Assembly (NCBI RefSeq): GCF_001469875.2
Contig: NZ_LOPW02000005.1
Location: 186,001 to 250,000, forward strand
DNA length: 64,000 nucleotides
Direction: 5' to 3'
From: Haloferax marisrubri
GTDB lineage: Archaea > Halobacteriota > Halobacteria > Halobacteriales > Haloferacaceae
The notes beneath the pieces were generated by a model. The model searched no databases, was not told the origin of the DNA, and saw nothing but the letters and a program-made list of their open reading frames with translations. How positions within the stretch are numbered: position 1 is the first letter of the stretch; the number at the start of each line of letters is the position of its first letter. Position numbers and translations under genes: made by a program. Of this stretch, positions 34,319-43,098 are shown one piece after another.

Positions 34319-34924
34319 CTACGCCACGTCGCGCTGTTCCGTGTACGTCAGCGTTCGGTCGTCGGTCTCGATGGTCGTCTGGACCGTAATCCAGCCGCCG
34401 GCCTGCCGGACCGCGAACGCCTCGGTGTACGACAGTTTGACGCGCTTCGTCGTCGTGTACGACTCGCCGGCCGCGAGGTCGCCGACCGCTTGGGACCCGC
34501 GCCAGACCTCGTCGTCCGGGTCGGTGCTGTTGCCGACGAAGATGCGACTGTAGACGGTGACGCCGGAACTGTCGGCGTCCTGCTGGTTGGTTATCGTGCT
34601 CGTCACGTCGCGGCACGTCTGGCCGCACTTTTCGATGTTGTCGACGACGACGCCGAACGGCGGCACCGATTCGCTCTCGGTCGCGTCGCCGTCGTCGCTG
34701 CTGTCTCCGCTGTCGCTGTCGCTGCTACCGCTGTCGCTGCTGTCGCTCCCGCCGCTGTCACCGCCGTCGTCGTCGGGCGGCGCGGTCGTCTGCGTGGGGA
34801 ACGCTTCGTCGGACTCGGCGGCGGAGTCGTCCGAGAACGGTCCGACTCCGGTCACGAACGCGGCCGAGATGCCGGCCGTGAGGAGGACCAGAACTGTCGC
34901 GGCGACGAGGAGTGTGCGTCTCAT
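34319..34924 (-). CDS. Secreted protein with Ser/Asp-rich stalk
   Basis: 201 residues. A basic start and hydrophobic helix (MRRTLLVAATVLVLLTAGISAAF) form a Sec signal or N-terminal anchor. Residues 51-85 are almost only Ser, Asp and Gly, an extended surface stalk. The C-terminal half (from about 88) has C100 and C104 (EKCGQTCRD), probably a disulfide, and a beta-rich FxxLR-like fold (TTKRVKLSYTEAFAV). It may be a cell-surface protein. The serine-rich codons make a local DNA repeat. Function unknown. Confidence 0.72.
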   Translation of the reverse strand: MRRTLLVAATVLVLLTAGISAAFVTGVGPFSDDSAAESDEAFPTQTTAPPDDDGGDSGGSDSSDSGSSDSDSGDSSDDGDATESESVPPFGVVVDNIEKCGQTCRDVTSTITNQQDADSSGVTVYSRIFVGNSTDPDDEVWRGSQAVGDLAAGESYTTTKRVKLSYTEAFAVRQAGGWITVQTTIETDDRTLTYTEQRDVA

Positions 34925-34994
34925 ATGAAATGGAAATTCGGTTTGGACGGGTGTCGTTTAGCGCAGTTGTCGGCTACCGACGGGTCGCACTTAG

Positions 34995-35267
34995 TTACGC
35001 ACCCGAAAAGTCGTTGGCTCGGTCGCTTAGCGTGTCCCCAAGCGACCCGTCGAGGGCCCCGCTCAGGAAGTCGCTAACGAGGTCGTGGATGTCCGAGACG
35101 AAGTCTGGGACCGGGTCGGGGAGTTCACCCGGCGGTCCACGCTGGTCGGCCTCGGACGCGGGAGACGATTCGCGTGCGTTGTCGCTCGGTGCGGCGGCGG
35201 CGACGCCCGCGGTCGCGACGAGGGCCGCGAGCGCGACGCCGATGAGGGTGAGTTTGCGTCGGTTCAT
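34995..35267 (-). CDS. Small secreted protein
   Basis: 90 residues. MNRRKLTLIGVALAALVATAGVAAAAPSDN is a clear Sec signal peptide with an AxA cleavage site near residue 25. The mature chain is short: a disordered, Pro-rich part, then an amphipathic helix (PDFVSDIHDLVSDFLSGALDGSL). Two D-x-V/F-S-D-repeats are visible. It may be exported to the surface or medium, next to another secreted protein gene 70 nt away. Function unknown. Confidence 0.65.
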   Translation of the reverse strand: MNRRKLTLIGVALAALVATAGVAAAAPSDNARESSPASEADQRGPPGELPDPVPDFVSDIHDLVSDFLSGALDGSLGDTLSDRANDFSGA

Positions 35268-35394
35268 GGTGAGTCGCTCCGGTCGTCACTCGCGGGGCGA
35301 TGCTCATGAATACGGGACTCCGTGGCGGGCGTTTTGCGTCGGTTTCGCCGAGTTTCGCCGCGGTTCGCGTCGAATTGTCGTCGGTTAGGGGTCG

Positions 35395-36582
35395 CTACTG
35401 ACCCAACTGCTCGCGCATGGCGGCGAACCCGGCTTCGGGGTCCACGTCCGCGCCCTGCGCTTCGAGCGCCTCGCCGAGGGCGGTCAGGAGGAACGAGACG
35501 TTCTCCGGCCGCGCCGAGTGGCCCATACAGCCGACGCGGAAGATGTCGCCCGCGAGCGCGCCGAGGCCGCCGGCGATTTCGAGGTCGTAGTGTTCGAGGA
35601 CGTAGTCGATGGCCGCGCCGGCGTCCACGCCGTCGGGGACGAGCACCGCGTTGAGGCTCGGCAGCCAGTACTCGTCTTCGGGATTGAGACCGAGGCCCAT
35701 CGCCTCGACGCCGGCTTTCAGCGCGCCCGCGACCCGGCGGTGGCGCGCCCACCGCTCCTCGATGCCCTCCTCGGCGACCAGTCGGAGCGCCTCGCGGATG
35801 GCGTAGACGTTGGTGATGGGCGCGGTGTGGTGGTACGAGCGGTCGTCGCCCCAGTAACCCTCCAGCAGCGACAGGTCGAGGTACCACGAGCGGGGCGGCT
35901 CCTCCCGCGAGAGCACCTTGTCCATCGCGCGGTCGTTGAGCGTCAGCGGACTCGCGCCCGGCGGGCACGACAGGCACTTCTGCGGGCCGGAGTAGGCCAC
36001 GTCGATGCCCCAGTCGTCGACTTCGAGTTCGACCCCGCCGAGCGAGGTGACGGTGTCGGCGACGACGAGCGCGTCGTGGTCGTGGGCGATGCTCGTCAGT
36101 TCGGGGACGCCCGGCTGTTTCACACCGGTCGAGGTCTCGGCGTGGACGAACCCGAACACGTCCGGCTGGTGCTCGTCGAAGGCGTCCTGTACGTCCGCGG
36201 GGTCGAGCGGCTCGCCCCACGGCGCGTCCACGTGGACGACCTCGCCGCCGGCGCGCTCGGCCATCGACTCCATGCGCCCGCCGAAGTAGCCGTTCGTCGG
36301 GACGAGCATCGTGTCACCCGGTTCGACGAGGTTGCCGATGGCGGCCTCCATCGACGCCGACCCGGTCCCCGAGACCGGAATCGTCCACTTGTTGTCGGTG
36401 CGGAACGTGTACCGCATGAGCTCCTGCACCTCGTTCATGATGTCGATAAACGACGGGTCGAGGTGGCCGACGAGCGGCGTGGACATCGCGCGGAGGACGC
36501 GCGGGTGGACGTCGCTCGGGCCGGGGCCCATCAGCGTGCGATTCGGCGGGGTGAGTTCGCCGACATCGGGTGCATCGGACAT
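35395..36582 (-). CDS. Class V aminotransferase (serine-pyruvate / alanine-glyoxylate type)
   Basis: 395 residues. It is a PLP enzyme. The Schiff-base lysine is in AYSGPQKCLSCPPG, the PLP-binding Asp in DALVVADTVTSLGG and the substrate-arginine region in IFRVGCMGHSARPEN. GTGSASMEAAIGNL marks the phosphate loop. The N-terminal MGPGPSDVHPRVLRAM is typical. It likely moves amino groups from serine or alanine to glyoxylate or pyruvate. Start ATG 36582. The other class V gene in this window (47787) is not a close copy. Confidence 0.92.
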   Translation of the reverse strand: MSDAPDVGELTPPNRTLMGPGPSDVHPRVLRAMSTPLVGHLDPSFIDIMNEVQELMRYTFRTDNKWTIPVSGTGSASMEAAIGNLVEPGDTMLVPTNGYFGGRMESMAERAGGEVVHVDAPWGEPLDPADVQDAFDEHQPDVFGFVHAETSTGVKQPGVPELTSIAHDHDALVVADTVTSLGGVELEVDDWGIDVAYSGPQKCLSCPPGASPLTLNDRAMDKVLSREEPPRSWYLDLSLLEGYWGDDRSYHHTAPITNVYAIREALRLVAEEGIEERWARHRRVAGALKAGVEAMGLGLNPEDEYWLPSLNAVLVPDGVDAGAAIDYVLEHYDLEIAGGLGALAGDIFRVGCMGHSARPENVSFLLTALGEALEAQGADVDPEAGFAAMREQLGQ

Positions 36583-36709
36583 GGTCTGACTTGACGTGCC
36601 ACGCAAACCGGCAAAAGGGATGTGATTGCGGAACGCCGTGAACCGGACTCGGCGCGCGACCCCGACCCGTGGAACTCCGGCCGCCGGTCGAGTGCTTCGA
36701 GTAGCCCGC

Positions 36710-39700
36710 TCAGCCCGACAGCGCCTGCGCGACCTTCTCTATCGGGTGCGGCGGTCGTCGCGCCGCGTCGTCCCTGTCTTCGAGTTGCGTCCGACACGAC
36801 GCGCCGGGGGCGACCACCTCGTCGCCCCGGCTCTCGTCGACCTGTTCGAACAGGATGTTCCCCATGGCCTTCGAGAGGTCGTAGTGTTCTGCTTCATAGC
36901 CGAAGCTTCCGGCCATGCCGCAACAACTCGAATCGAGCGGGTCGACCTCGTAGCCGACCCGCCGGAGGACGCCCACGGCGTGGTGGTCCTTGTTCAGCGC
37001 CTTCTGGTTGCAATGGCCGTGGTAGGTGAGCGAATCGAGCGCGCCGCCGTCGGCGACCGCGGAGGCGACGGTTCCGGCCGCGCCGTCGCCGTCGGCCGAG
37101 CGCCCGCGAATCGGGAGGGCCTCGTCCAGTCGGTAGGTGTCGAGGAACTCCATGACGCCGTAGGCGGCCGCGGCGACCGGCGCGACCGAGTCGTCCGGCA
37201 GGAGGTCGGCGTACTCGTCTTGGAACATCACCGCGTCCGAGGGCTCCACGAAGACGACCGACCAGCCGTTTTCGACCGACGGGCGGAGCGTCTCGACGTT
37301 GTGACCCGCGCGCCGTCGAGCGAGGTCGAGGAAGCCGCCGGAGTAGGCGGCCCGGCCGCTCGGTCCGACGCCCTCCGCGAGTCGGACGTGGACGCCGGCG
37401 GCTTCCAGCACGCGAACCGCCGCCTTTCCGATTTCAGGCGTGACGTAGTTCGTGTAGGTGTCGGGAAACAGGAGGACGCGGTGGTCGGCCTCGCTCGCCG
37501 GCACGCGGGGTCGTCGCGCGTCCATCCACGATTCGAGCGTGTCGCGGGTGAACGACGGGAGCGACCGGTCGGAGGCGACGCCCGCGAGCCGCTCCATCGC
37601 GGCCCGCGCGCCCGGTAGCTCGGCCGCCCAGTTCGAGACGGGTGCGAGGGCGCTTCCGACGCCGGCCAGCCGGTCGATGTTGGCGAACAGGCGCTCGCGG
37701 AGCGACGCCCCTTCCTCGGCGTGGTGGGCGTGTTTCACCTCGGCTTTGAGCTTCGCCAAGTCGACGCCGGTCGGGCAGTCGTTCTGACAGCCCTTACAGC
37801 CGACGCAGAGGCCGAGCACCTCCTCTTGGAAGCGGTCCGAGTGAATCTCGTCTTCCGGGAGGTCGCCGCTGATGGCCGCGCGGAGCATGTTGGCCCGGCC
37901 GCGGGTCGTCTCGGCCTCGTCTTTCGAGGCGCGGTAGGTCGGACACATCGTTTCAGAGCCGCTCTGCCGGCAAGTACCACAGCCGTTACAGAGTTCGACG
38001 AGGTGCGAGAAGCCGCCCTCGTCCGAGAAGTCGAGCGTCGTCGCGGGCTCGATAGACTGGTAGGCCGCGCCGTACCGGAGGTTCTCGCGCATGTCCGCGC
38101 CGACGCCGCGGTCGCCGTCCGGCCCGAGGTCGTCGGGCCCGTCCCGGTAGACGACGTTCCCGGGGTTCATGCGCCACTCGGGGTCGAACGCCGTCTTCAA
38201 CTCCTTGAACGCGCCCCAGAGTTCGGGACCGTACATTTTCGGGTTCCACTCGGTCCGGGCCATCCCGTCCCCGTGCTCGCCCGAAAAGGCCCCGCGGTGG
38301 TCCAACACGAGGTCGGTCACGTCGTCGGTGATGGCGCGCATCGTCTCGATGCCCGCGCCGTCTTTCAGGTTCAGAATGGGGCGGATGTGAAGCGTCCCCG
38401 CGCCGGCGTGGGCGAAGTACGCGGCCGACGTGCCGTGGTCTTCCAGCACTTCCTCGAACGACTGGACGTACTCCGCCAACTCCTCGGGCGGGACGCTCGC
38501 GTCCTCGATGAACGGGTAGGGCTTCGGGTCGCCCGGCAGCGACATGAGAAGCGGTATCGCCGCCTTGCGGAGCTTCCAGAGGTCGGCCTGCGCCTCGGGC
38601 GTGTACGCCTCGATGGCTTCGAACGCGCCGCCGGCGGTGTCGCTGGCGTCACCCGCCGCCGACTCGGCGTCTCCATCTCGCAGGAAGTGCTCGTTCGCCT
38701 CGCGAATCACCGCCTCGAAGTCGTCGTGCAGTTCGGAGTCGAACTCCAGCATCAGCGTCGCCGCCGTCCCGTCGGGTATCTCCTCGACGTACTGGGCGTA
38801 CTCGCTCGACTCGGCGGCCATCCGCAACACCTCGTCGTCCATGAGTTCGACCGCGCTGGCGTCGAAGTCGAGTGCGTCGGGGACCGCGGCCATCGCCTCC
38901 ACGAGGTCGTCGTAGGCGTAGAGGACGAGCGCCGTCTCCTCGGGAACCGTCACGAGCGACACGGTGGCCTCGACGACGACGCCGAGGGTGCCCTCCGCGC
39001 CGACGAACAGTTTGGAGAGGTTGACGACCGCCTCGCCGTCGTCGGTCTCGGTGACGACCTTGTGGAGGTTGTAGCCCGACACCGACCGCTTGAGGCTCGG
39101 GTACTTCCGCTCGATTTCCCCCTCGTGGTCCTCGATGAGGCCGAGGACGGTCCGGTAGAGGGCGGCCTCGCGGTCGTCCTTCCCGACGATGCGGTTCCAC
39201 TCGTCGCCCCCGACGACCACGTCGCGGGTGTGGACGACCGACCCGTCGGCGAGGACGACCCGTAACTCCTCGGTGTAGGCGTCGGTGATGCCGTAGCGGA
39301 CCGAGTGCGCGCCCGTGGAGTTGTTGCCGATGCCGCCGCCGACCGTCGCGCGATTCGAGGAGGCGGGGTCCGGCGCGAACTTGAGGCCGTGGTCCGCGAG
39401 GCGGTCATCGAGGTCGTCTTGCACCACGCCGGGTTGGACTCGCGCCCGCCGCGCGTCGGGGTCAACGCAGACGATTTCGTCCATGTACTTCGAGCAGTCG
39501 ATGACGACGCACCCGGGGCCGACGGTCTGTCCCGCCAGCGACGACCCCGCCCCGCGCGGGAGCACGGGCACGTCGTGTTCGGCCGCCGTCCGCACCGCGG
39601 CGCGCACGTCGTCCTCGTCGCGTGGGATGACCACGCCCGCCGGGCGCGCCCGGTAAATCGAGCCGTCGGTGGCGTACAGCACCTGCGCGTACTCGTCGAA

Positions 39701-39877
39701 CCGCACCTCGCCGGAGACGACTTCCCGGAGGTCGGCGGCGAGGTCGGCGTGCTCGGCTACGTCCGCCACGTCGTAGTCGCGCGACTCCTGAAACCGCTGG
39801 AAGTCGCCTCGTTCCTCGTCGTCCGTCTCGGTCGCAGTTCGGGTCGCCCGCAGCGGGCCGTCGCCTGACATTATCAT
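36710..39877 (-). CDS. FAD-linked, Fe-S D-lactate/glycolate-type dehydrogenase (fused GlcD-GlcF)
   Basis: 1,055 residues. An FAD-binding PCMH domain (about 68-250, VLPRGAGSSLAGQTVG, TVGGGIGNNSTGAHSV) and FAD-oxidase C-terminal domain (to about 590, HAGAGTLHIRPIL, GEHGDGMARTEW) are fused to two 4Fe-4S sites (CNGCGTCRQSGSETMCP; CVGCKGCQNDCP) and a CCG-type domain (SSCCGMAGSFGY). This is the single-chain Dld-II/glycolate-oxidase layout. It oxidises a 2-hydroxyacid and passes electrons to the respiratory chain. Substrate uncertain. Start MIM at 39877 or MSGDG at 39871. Confidence 0.93.
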   Translation of the reverse strand: MIMSGDGPLRATRTATETDDEERGDFQRFQESRDYDVADVAEHADLAADLREVVSGEVRFDEYAQVLYATDGSIYRARPAGVVIPRDEDDVRAAVRTAAEHDVPVLPRGAGSSLAGQTVGPGCVVIDCSKYMDEIVCVDPDARRARVQPGVVQDDLDDRLADHGLKFAPDPASSNRATVGGGIGNNSTGAHSVRYGITDAYTEELRVVLADGSVVHTRDVVVGGDEWNRIVGKDDREAALYRTVLGLIEDHEGEIERKYPSLKRSVSGYNLHKVVTETDDGEAVVNLSKLFVGAEGTLGVVVEATVSLVTVPEETALVLYAYDDLVEAMAAVPDALDFDASAVELMDDEVLRMAAESSEYAQYVEEIPDGTAATLMLEFDSELHDDFEAVIREANEHFLRDGDAESAAGDASDTAGGAFEAIEAYTPEAQADLWKLRKAAIPLLMSLPGDPKPYPFIEDASVPPEELAEYVQSFEEVLEDHGTSAAYFAHAGAGTLHIRPILNLKDGAGIETMRAITDDVTDLVLDHRGAFSGEHGDGMARTEWNPKMYGPELWGAFKELKTAFDPEWRMNPGNVVYRDGPDDLGPDGDRGVGADMRENLRYGAAYQSIEPATTLDFSDEGGFSHLVELCNGCGTCRQSGSETMCPTYRASKDEAETTRGRANMLRAAISGDLPEDEIHSDRFQEEVLGLCVGCKGCQNDCPTGVDLAKLKAEVKHAHHAEEGASLRERLFANIDRLAGVGSALAPVSNWAAELPGARAAMERLAGVASDRSLPSFTRDTLESWMDARRPRVPASEADHRVLLFPDTYTNYVTPEIGKAAVRVLEAAGVHVRLAEGVGPSGRAAYSGGFLDLARRRAGHNVETLRPSVENGWSVVFVEPSDAVMFQDEYADLLPDDSVAPVAAAAYGVMEFLDTYRLDEALPIRGRSADGDGAAGTVASAVADGGALDSLTYHGHCNQKALNKDHHAVGVLRRVGYEVDPLDSSCCGMAGSFGYEAEHYDLSKAMGNILFEQVDESRGDEVVAPGASCRTQLEDRDDAARRPPHPIEKVAQALSG

Positions 39878-39947
39878 GTATAATCGTGCAGGATAGCAAA
39901 AACCTGTGTGTGACTCGCCACGTTTGCCCGAAGCGGTAGTCGTCTGC

Positions 39948-39964
39948 GACGGGCCTGTCCCGTC
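39948..39964. repeat. Six-bp stem-loop, upstream partner of the 11-bp hairpin
   Basis: GACGGG-CCTGT-CCCGTC is a perfect inverted repeat lying 14 nt from the longer hairpin at 39979-40004. Confidence 0.5.
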
Positions 39965-39978
39965 GTGCGCAGGCTGAG

Positions 39979-40004
39979 CGGGTTCTCACCCGAGTGAGAA
40001 CCCG
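39979..40004 (-). terminator. Perfect 11-bp stem-loop after the membrane-anchored protein gene
   Basis: CGGGTTCTCAC and GTGAGAACCCG pair perfectly around the tetraloop CCGA, and a G-U pair extends the stem. It begins directly after the stop codon at 40006 on the minus strand. No T-run follows, so it may be an mRNA 3' stabiliser, a processing site or a protein-binding site rather than a bacterial-type terminator. Confidence 0.6.
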
Positions 40005-40005
40005 T

Positions 40006-40827
40006 CTACTGCGGCGGGTTCCGGGGGTAGTTCCCGACGCCGGTTCGGAGTTCGCCGTCGGCGGCGACCCAGCCCTGCCGGTCCGCCGGGAGGTCGTAGA
40101 CGGCGACGTGGTCGACGTACTCGTTGTAGTTCCAGCCGCCGACCCACCACGAGTTCGCGCCGCGGAGTTCGACGCTCACGGAGACGTTCGTCGTCTCGGG
40201 GCCGTCGTACTGCACGAACACCATCGACTCGTAGTCGTAACACCGAGTGTCGTCGCTGTTGCTCGGCCAGTCACACGGGACGAGCCGGGCGTTCTCGCGC
40301 GGTTCGAACAGGGGTTCGGTCCCCTCGGGCGCGAGCGTGTCGATGGACTGGTTCACCCGCACGTCGGCGCTGAGGTCGATAGCGTCGTGTTCGACGCGGA
40401 GCGTGTCGGAGTCGTTCTGACTGTACTCGCTCGCCGGAATCGGCTCCCAGCGGACGAGTCGGTCGTTCTCGACGACCGCCCGGTAGTAGGTCGGGTCGGC
40501 GGGAATCTCGTCGGCCCGGAGGCGGAGCATCGGCCCGTACTCCGTCTCGACCACGTCGTACGCCCAGCCCGTCGGCAGCAGGTACTCGCGGGACTCGACG
40601 GCGTCGCCGACGGCCGAGGAGCCGTCGCTGACGGGCAGCGGGACGAGGACCGTCACGTTCGAAATCGGTTCGTCCGCCGAGACGCGGACGCTGTAGTCGT
40701 ACTGGCTCCCGTAGGAGTCGAGATACGAGAGTCGGCCGAACGCCCAGAGCCCGCCGGCCGCGACCGCGACCACGACGAGCGCGGCGACGACGACGATGCC
40801 GAGTGTGCGGAAATTCACGGAAATCAC
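40006..40827 (-). CDS. Membrane-anchored extracytoplasmic protein, unknown function
   Basis: 273 residues from GTG 40827; a second GTG at 40818 is possible. One N-terminal hydrophobic helix (about 9-30, LGIVVVAALVVVAVAAGGLWAF) anchors a beta-rich exterior domain with several Asn-x-Ser/Thr sites, as usual for haloarchaeal surface proteins. C205-region cysteines in VPCDWP and TRCYDYE could form a disulfide. Family not recognised. It follows the flavodoxin gene by 21 nt, so the two probably share a transcript that ends at the hairpin. Confidence 0.7.
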   Translation of the reverse strand: MISVNFRTLGIVVVAALVVVAVAAGGLWAFGRLSYLDSYGSQYDYSVRVSADEPISNVTVLVPLPVSDGSSAVGDAVESREYLLPTGWAYDVVETEYGPMLRLRADEIPADPTYYRAVVENDRLVRWEPIPASEYSQNDSDTLRVEHDAIDLSADVRVNQSIDTLAPEGTEPLFEPRENARLVPCDWPSNSDDTRCYDYESMVFVQYDGPETTNVSVSVELRGANSWWVGGWNYNEYVDHVAVYDLPADRQGWVAADGELRTGVGNYPRNPPQ

Positions 40828-40848
40828 CGGGCGGGTCGGTCCGCCCGT

Positions 40849-41424
40849 TTAGACCGCCGCACCTCCCGCGGCGGTGCCCGCGGTCGACTCCACGAACTCG
40901 GCGAAGTCGGCGACGAACGATTCGACTTCGTCCCAGTCGGTGTACTCGTAGTCCCGCGAGGCGTCCGTGTCCCCGGTCGCGTCCTTGGCGATGCGCTTCA
41001 TCATCATCCGGGTGAGAAAGCCGTACTCCGAGTACCGGAGCGCGCCCCCGAACGCGGCCATCCGCTGGGGATGCCAGCCGCTCTTTTCGACGAACTCGTC
41101 GAGGTACGTCGCCACCTCGGCGCGGGCGTCCTCGTCGTCGAGCGCCGACGACAGCGACACCTGGAAGAAGCCGTTGGGCCGCGCCTCGATGTCGTCGCGG
41201 TGTTCGCGGACGAACCCGTACACCGCCTTCGAGTGGGCACCAAGGTGAATCGACGACCCGAGAAGCACCGCGTCGGCCTCGGCGAGCGCCTCACCGGCGG
41301 CGTCGTCGGCGACCGAGACGGCCCGCGCGTCGTGGCCGCGACCCGCCAGCGACTCCGCGATGCGCCCGGCTATCTTCTCGGTCTGTCCCTCTTTGCTCCC
41401 GTACGCGACGAGTATCGTCCTCAT
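40849..41424 (-). CDS. Flavodoxin-domain protein (HemG/protoporphyrinogen oxidase-like)
   Basis: 191 residues. MRTILVAYGSKEGQTEKIAGRIAESL is the flavodoxin FMN phosphate loop of the HemG/menaquinone-dependent type, LLGSSIHLGAHSKAVYGFV the second FMN loop and FGGALRYSEYG the third. Such proteins oxidise protoporphyrinogen or serve as electron carriers. From sequence only FMN binding is safe. Start ATG 41424; the longer open frame upstream is unlike the family. It is cytoplasmic and divergent from the thi operon. Confidence 0.88.
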   Translation of the reverse strand: MRTILVAYGSKEGQTEKIAGRIAESLAGRGHDARAVSVADDAAGEALAEADAVLLGSSIHLGAHSKAVYGFVREHRDDIEARPNGFFQVSLSSALDDEDARAEVATYLDEFVEKSGWHPQRMAAFGGALRYSEYGFLTRMMMKRIAKDATGDTDASRDYEYTDWDEVESFVADFAEFVESTAGTAAGGAAV

Positions 41425-41560
41425 ACAGCTCACCGCGTACCTGTTGGTTCGCTCACAGTATAACGGCGCGCGACGCCTCTCAGCCGCCGAGAAACCGGCC
41501 AAACGACCCCGGGAGGAGGAACTATTTTGCCCGTCGCCGCATCACTCCAGAATACAACTC

Positions 41561-42205
41561 ATGAATATCTCGATGGGAACCTATCTGGTGACGCAGTCGG
41601 ACCGCTCCGGCGGACGGTCGACGCCGGACGTGGTGCAGACCGCCGTCGACGGCGGCGTCGACGTCGTTCAACTCCGCGAGAAGCACGCGAGCGCCCGCGA
41701 CCGCTACGAGGTCGGCCGCGAGATTCGCGCCGTGACGGCCGACGCGGGCGTCCCGCTCGTCGTCAACGACCGGGTGGACATCGCGGCCGCCATCGACGCC
41801 GACGGGGTCCACCTCGGCGACGACGACGTGCCCGTCTCGGTCGCGCGCGAGCAACTCGGCGACGACGCCATCGTCGGCCGGTCGGTCTCGACGGTCGCGG
41901 GCGCGAGAGCCGCCGAGGAGGCCGGCGCGGACTACCTCGGCGTCGGCGCGGTGTTCGCCACGGACACGAAGAACACCGACCCCGAGCAGTCCGAAATCGG
42001 GACCGAGCGGGTGTCGGCCATCGCGGACGCCGTCTCGATTCCGTTCGTCGGCATCGGCGGCGTCACGCCCGACAACGCCGCCGACGTGGTCGCCGCCGGG
42101 GCCGACGGCGTCGCGGTCGTCTCGGCCATCACCGCCGCTGACGACCCCGCCGACGCGACCCGCCACCTCGCCGACTCGGTCGCCGCCGGGAGGGACCGCC
42201 GATGA
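41561..42205 (+). CDS. thiE: Thiamine-phosphate synthase
   Basis: 214 residues. It joins HMP-PP with THZ-P to give thiamine phosphate. VVQLREKHA, VVNDRVDIAAAIDADGVHLGDDDVPV, GRSVST, YLGVGAVFATDTK and VGIGGVTPDN are the ThiE phosphate and metal loops in order. The TATA-like ACTATTTT at 41521 supports ATG 41561; ATG 41573 is a close alternative. The stop overlaps the start of thiM by 4 nt. No TPP riboswitch-like leader is visible. Confidence 0.95.
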   Translation: MNISMGTYLVTQSDRSGGRSTPDVVQTAVDGGVDVVQLREKHASARDRYEVGREIRAVTADAGVPLVVNDRVDIAAAIDADGVHLGDDDVPVSVAREQLGDDAIVGRSVSTVAGARAAEEAGADYLGVGAVFATDTKNTDPEQSEIGTERVSAIADAVSIPFVGIGGVTPDNAADVVAAGADGVAVVSAITAADDPADATRHLADSVAAGRDRR

Positions 42206-43098
42206 GCGGACGAGACGACGCTGACGGCGCGGGTGGACGGGGCGGTTCGGACGGTGCGAACGGCGCGGGCGGCGTGCCTGACGTGGCGCTGGACGAGGCG
42301 CTGGCCGCCGTCGCGGGCGAACAACCGCTCATCAACTCGGTCACGAACGACGTGACGGTCAACGACGTGGCGAACATCACGCTCTACTGGGGCGGCCTGC
42401 CGGTCATGTCCGACGACGAGCGCGAAGTCGGCGACATGGTCGGCATCGCCGACGGCTGTCTGCTCAACATGGGGACCGTGAGCGAGTCGGGCGAGGAGAC
42501 GATGCTGACCGCCGGTCGCGCCGCGAACGAGCGCGGCGTCCCCCTCGTCGTCGACCCCGTCGGCGTCGGCGCGACCCCCACGCGTGACCGGGTCGCGGAC
42601 CGCCTCGTCACCGACCTCGACGTGGACGTGCTCAACGGCAACTACGGCGAAATCTCCGCGCTCGTCGGCGACGACGCCGAGGTCCGCGGGGTCGAGTCAG
42701 TCGGCGAGTACGCCGAAATCGCCGCCGCGGCCGTCGAGTGCGCCCGGAAGACCGGCGCGGTCGTCGTCGCCTCCGGTGAGACCGACATCGTCGCGACCGA
42801 GGAGGCCACCTTCGAGGTCGACGCCGGCCACTCGATGATGGGTGCGGTCGTCGGTACCGGCTGTATGCTCGGCGTGACGCTCGCGGTGTTCGCGGCCGCC
42901 ATCGACGACCCGCTTTCGGCGGCGCTCTCCGGCACCGCGGCCTACGGACTCGCGGGCGAACTCGCCGCCGAGGGCGCGTTCGGCGACTACCGCGGCCCGG
43001 CCAGCTACAAAATCGCATTCCTCGACGCGGTCGCCGGACTCGCCGACGCCTCGACGCCCGACATCGCCGACCGAATCGACCCCATCGAGGTGCGATAG
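42202..43098 (+). CDS. thiM: Hydroxyethylthiazole kinase
   Basis: 298 residues. It phosphorylates the thiazole alcohol (THZ) for salvage. NSVTNDVTVNDVANITL, LVVDPVGVGATPTR, NGNYGEISALVG and the ATP-site HSMMGAVVGTGCMLGV are present. The first ~30 residues are a Gly/Ala-rich acidic extension (SGRDDADGAGGRGGSDGANGAGG shortened here to SGRDDADGAGG) not needed for the fold. ATGA overlap with thiE and direct abutment to thiD show co-translation. Confidence 0.95.
   Translation: MSGRDDADGAGGRGGSDGANGAGGVPDVALDEALAAVAGEQPLINSVTNDVTVNDVANITLYWGGLPVMSDDEREVGDMVGIADGCLLNMGTVSESGEETMLTAGRAANERGVPLVVDPVGVGATPTRDRVADRLVTDLDVDVLNGNYGEISALVGDDAEVRGVESVGEYAEIAAAAVECARKTGAVVVASGETDIVATEEATFEVDAGHSMMGAVVGTGCMLGVTLAVFAAAIDDPLSAALSGTAAYGLAGELAAEGAFGDYRGPASYKIAFLDAVAGLADASTPDIADRIDPIEVR

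Noticed and set aside
37721-39265. 514-codon plus-strand open frame
   Set aside because: Antisense to the FAD/Fe-S dehydrogenase. It has no recognisable domain and no promoter.
41425-41560. Possible TPP riboswitch before thiE
   Set aside because: The region lacks the CUGAGA- and ACCUGA-type conserved elements and is too short after the TATA-like box for a full aptamer.
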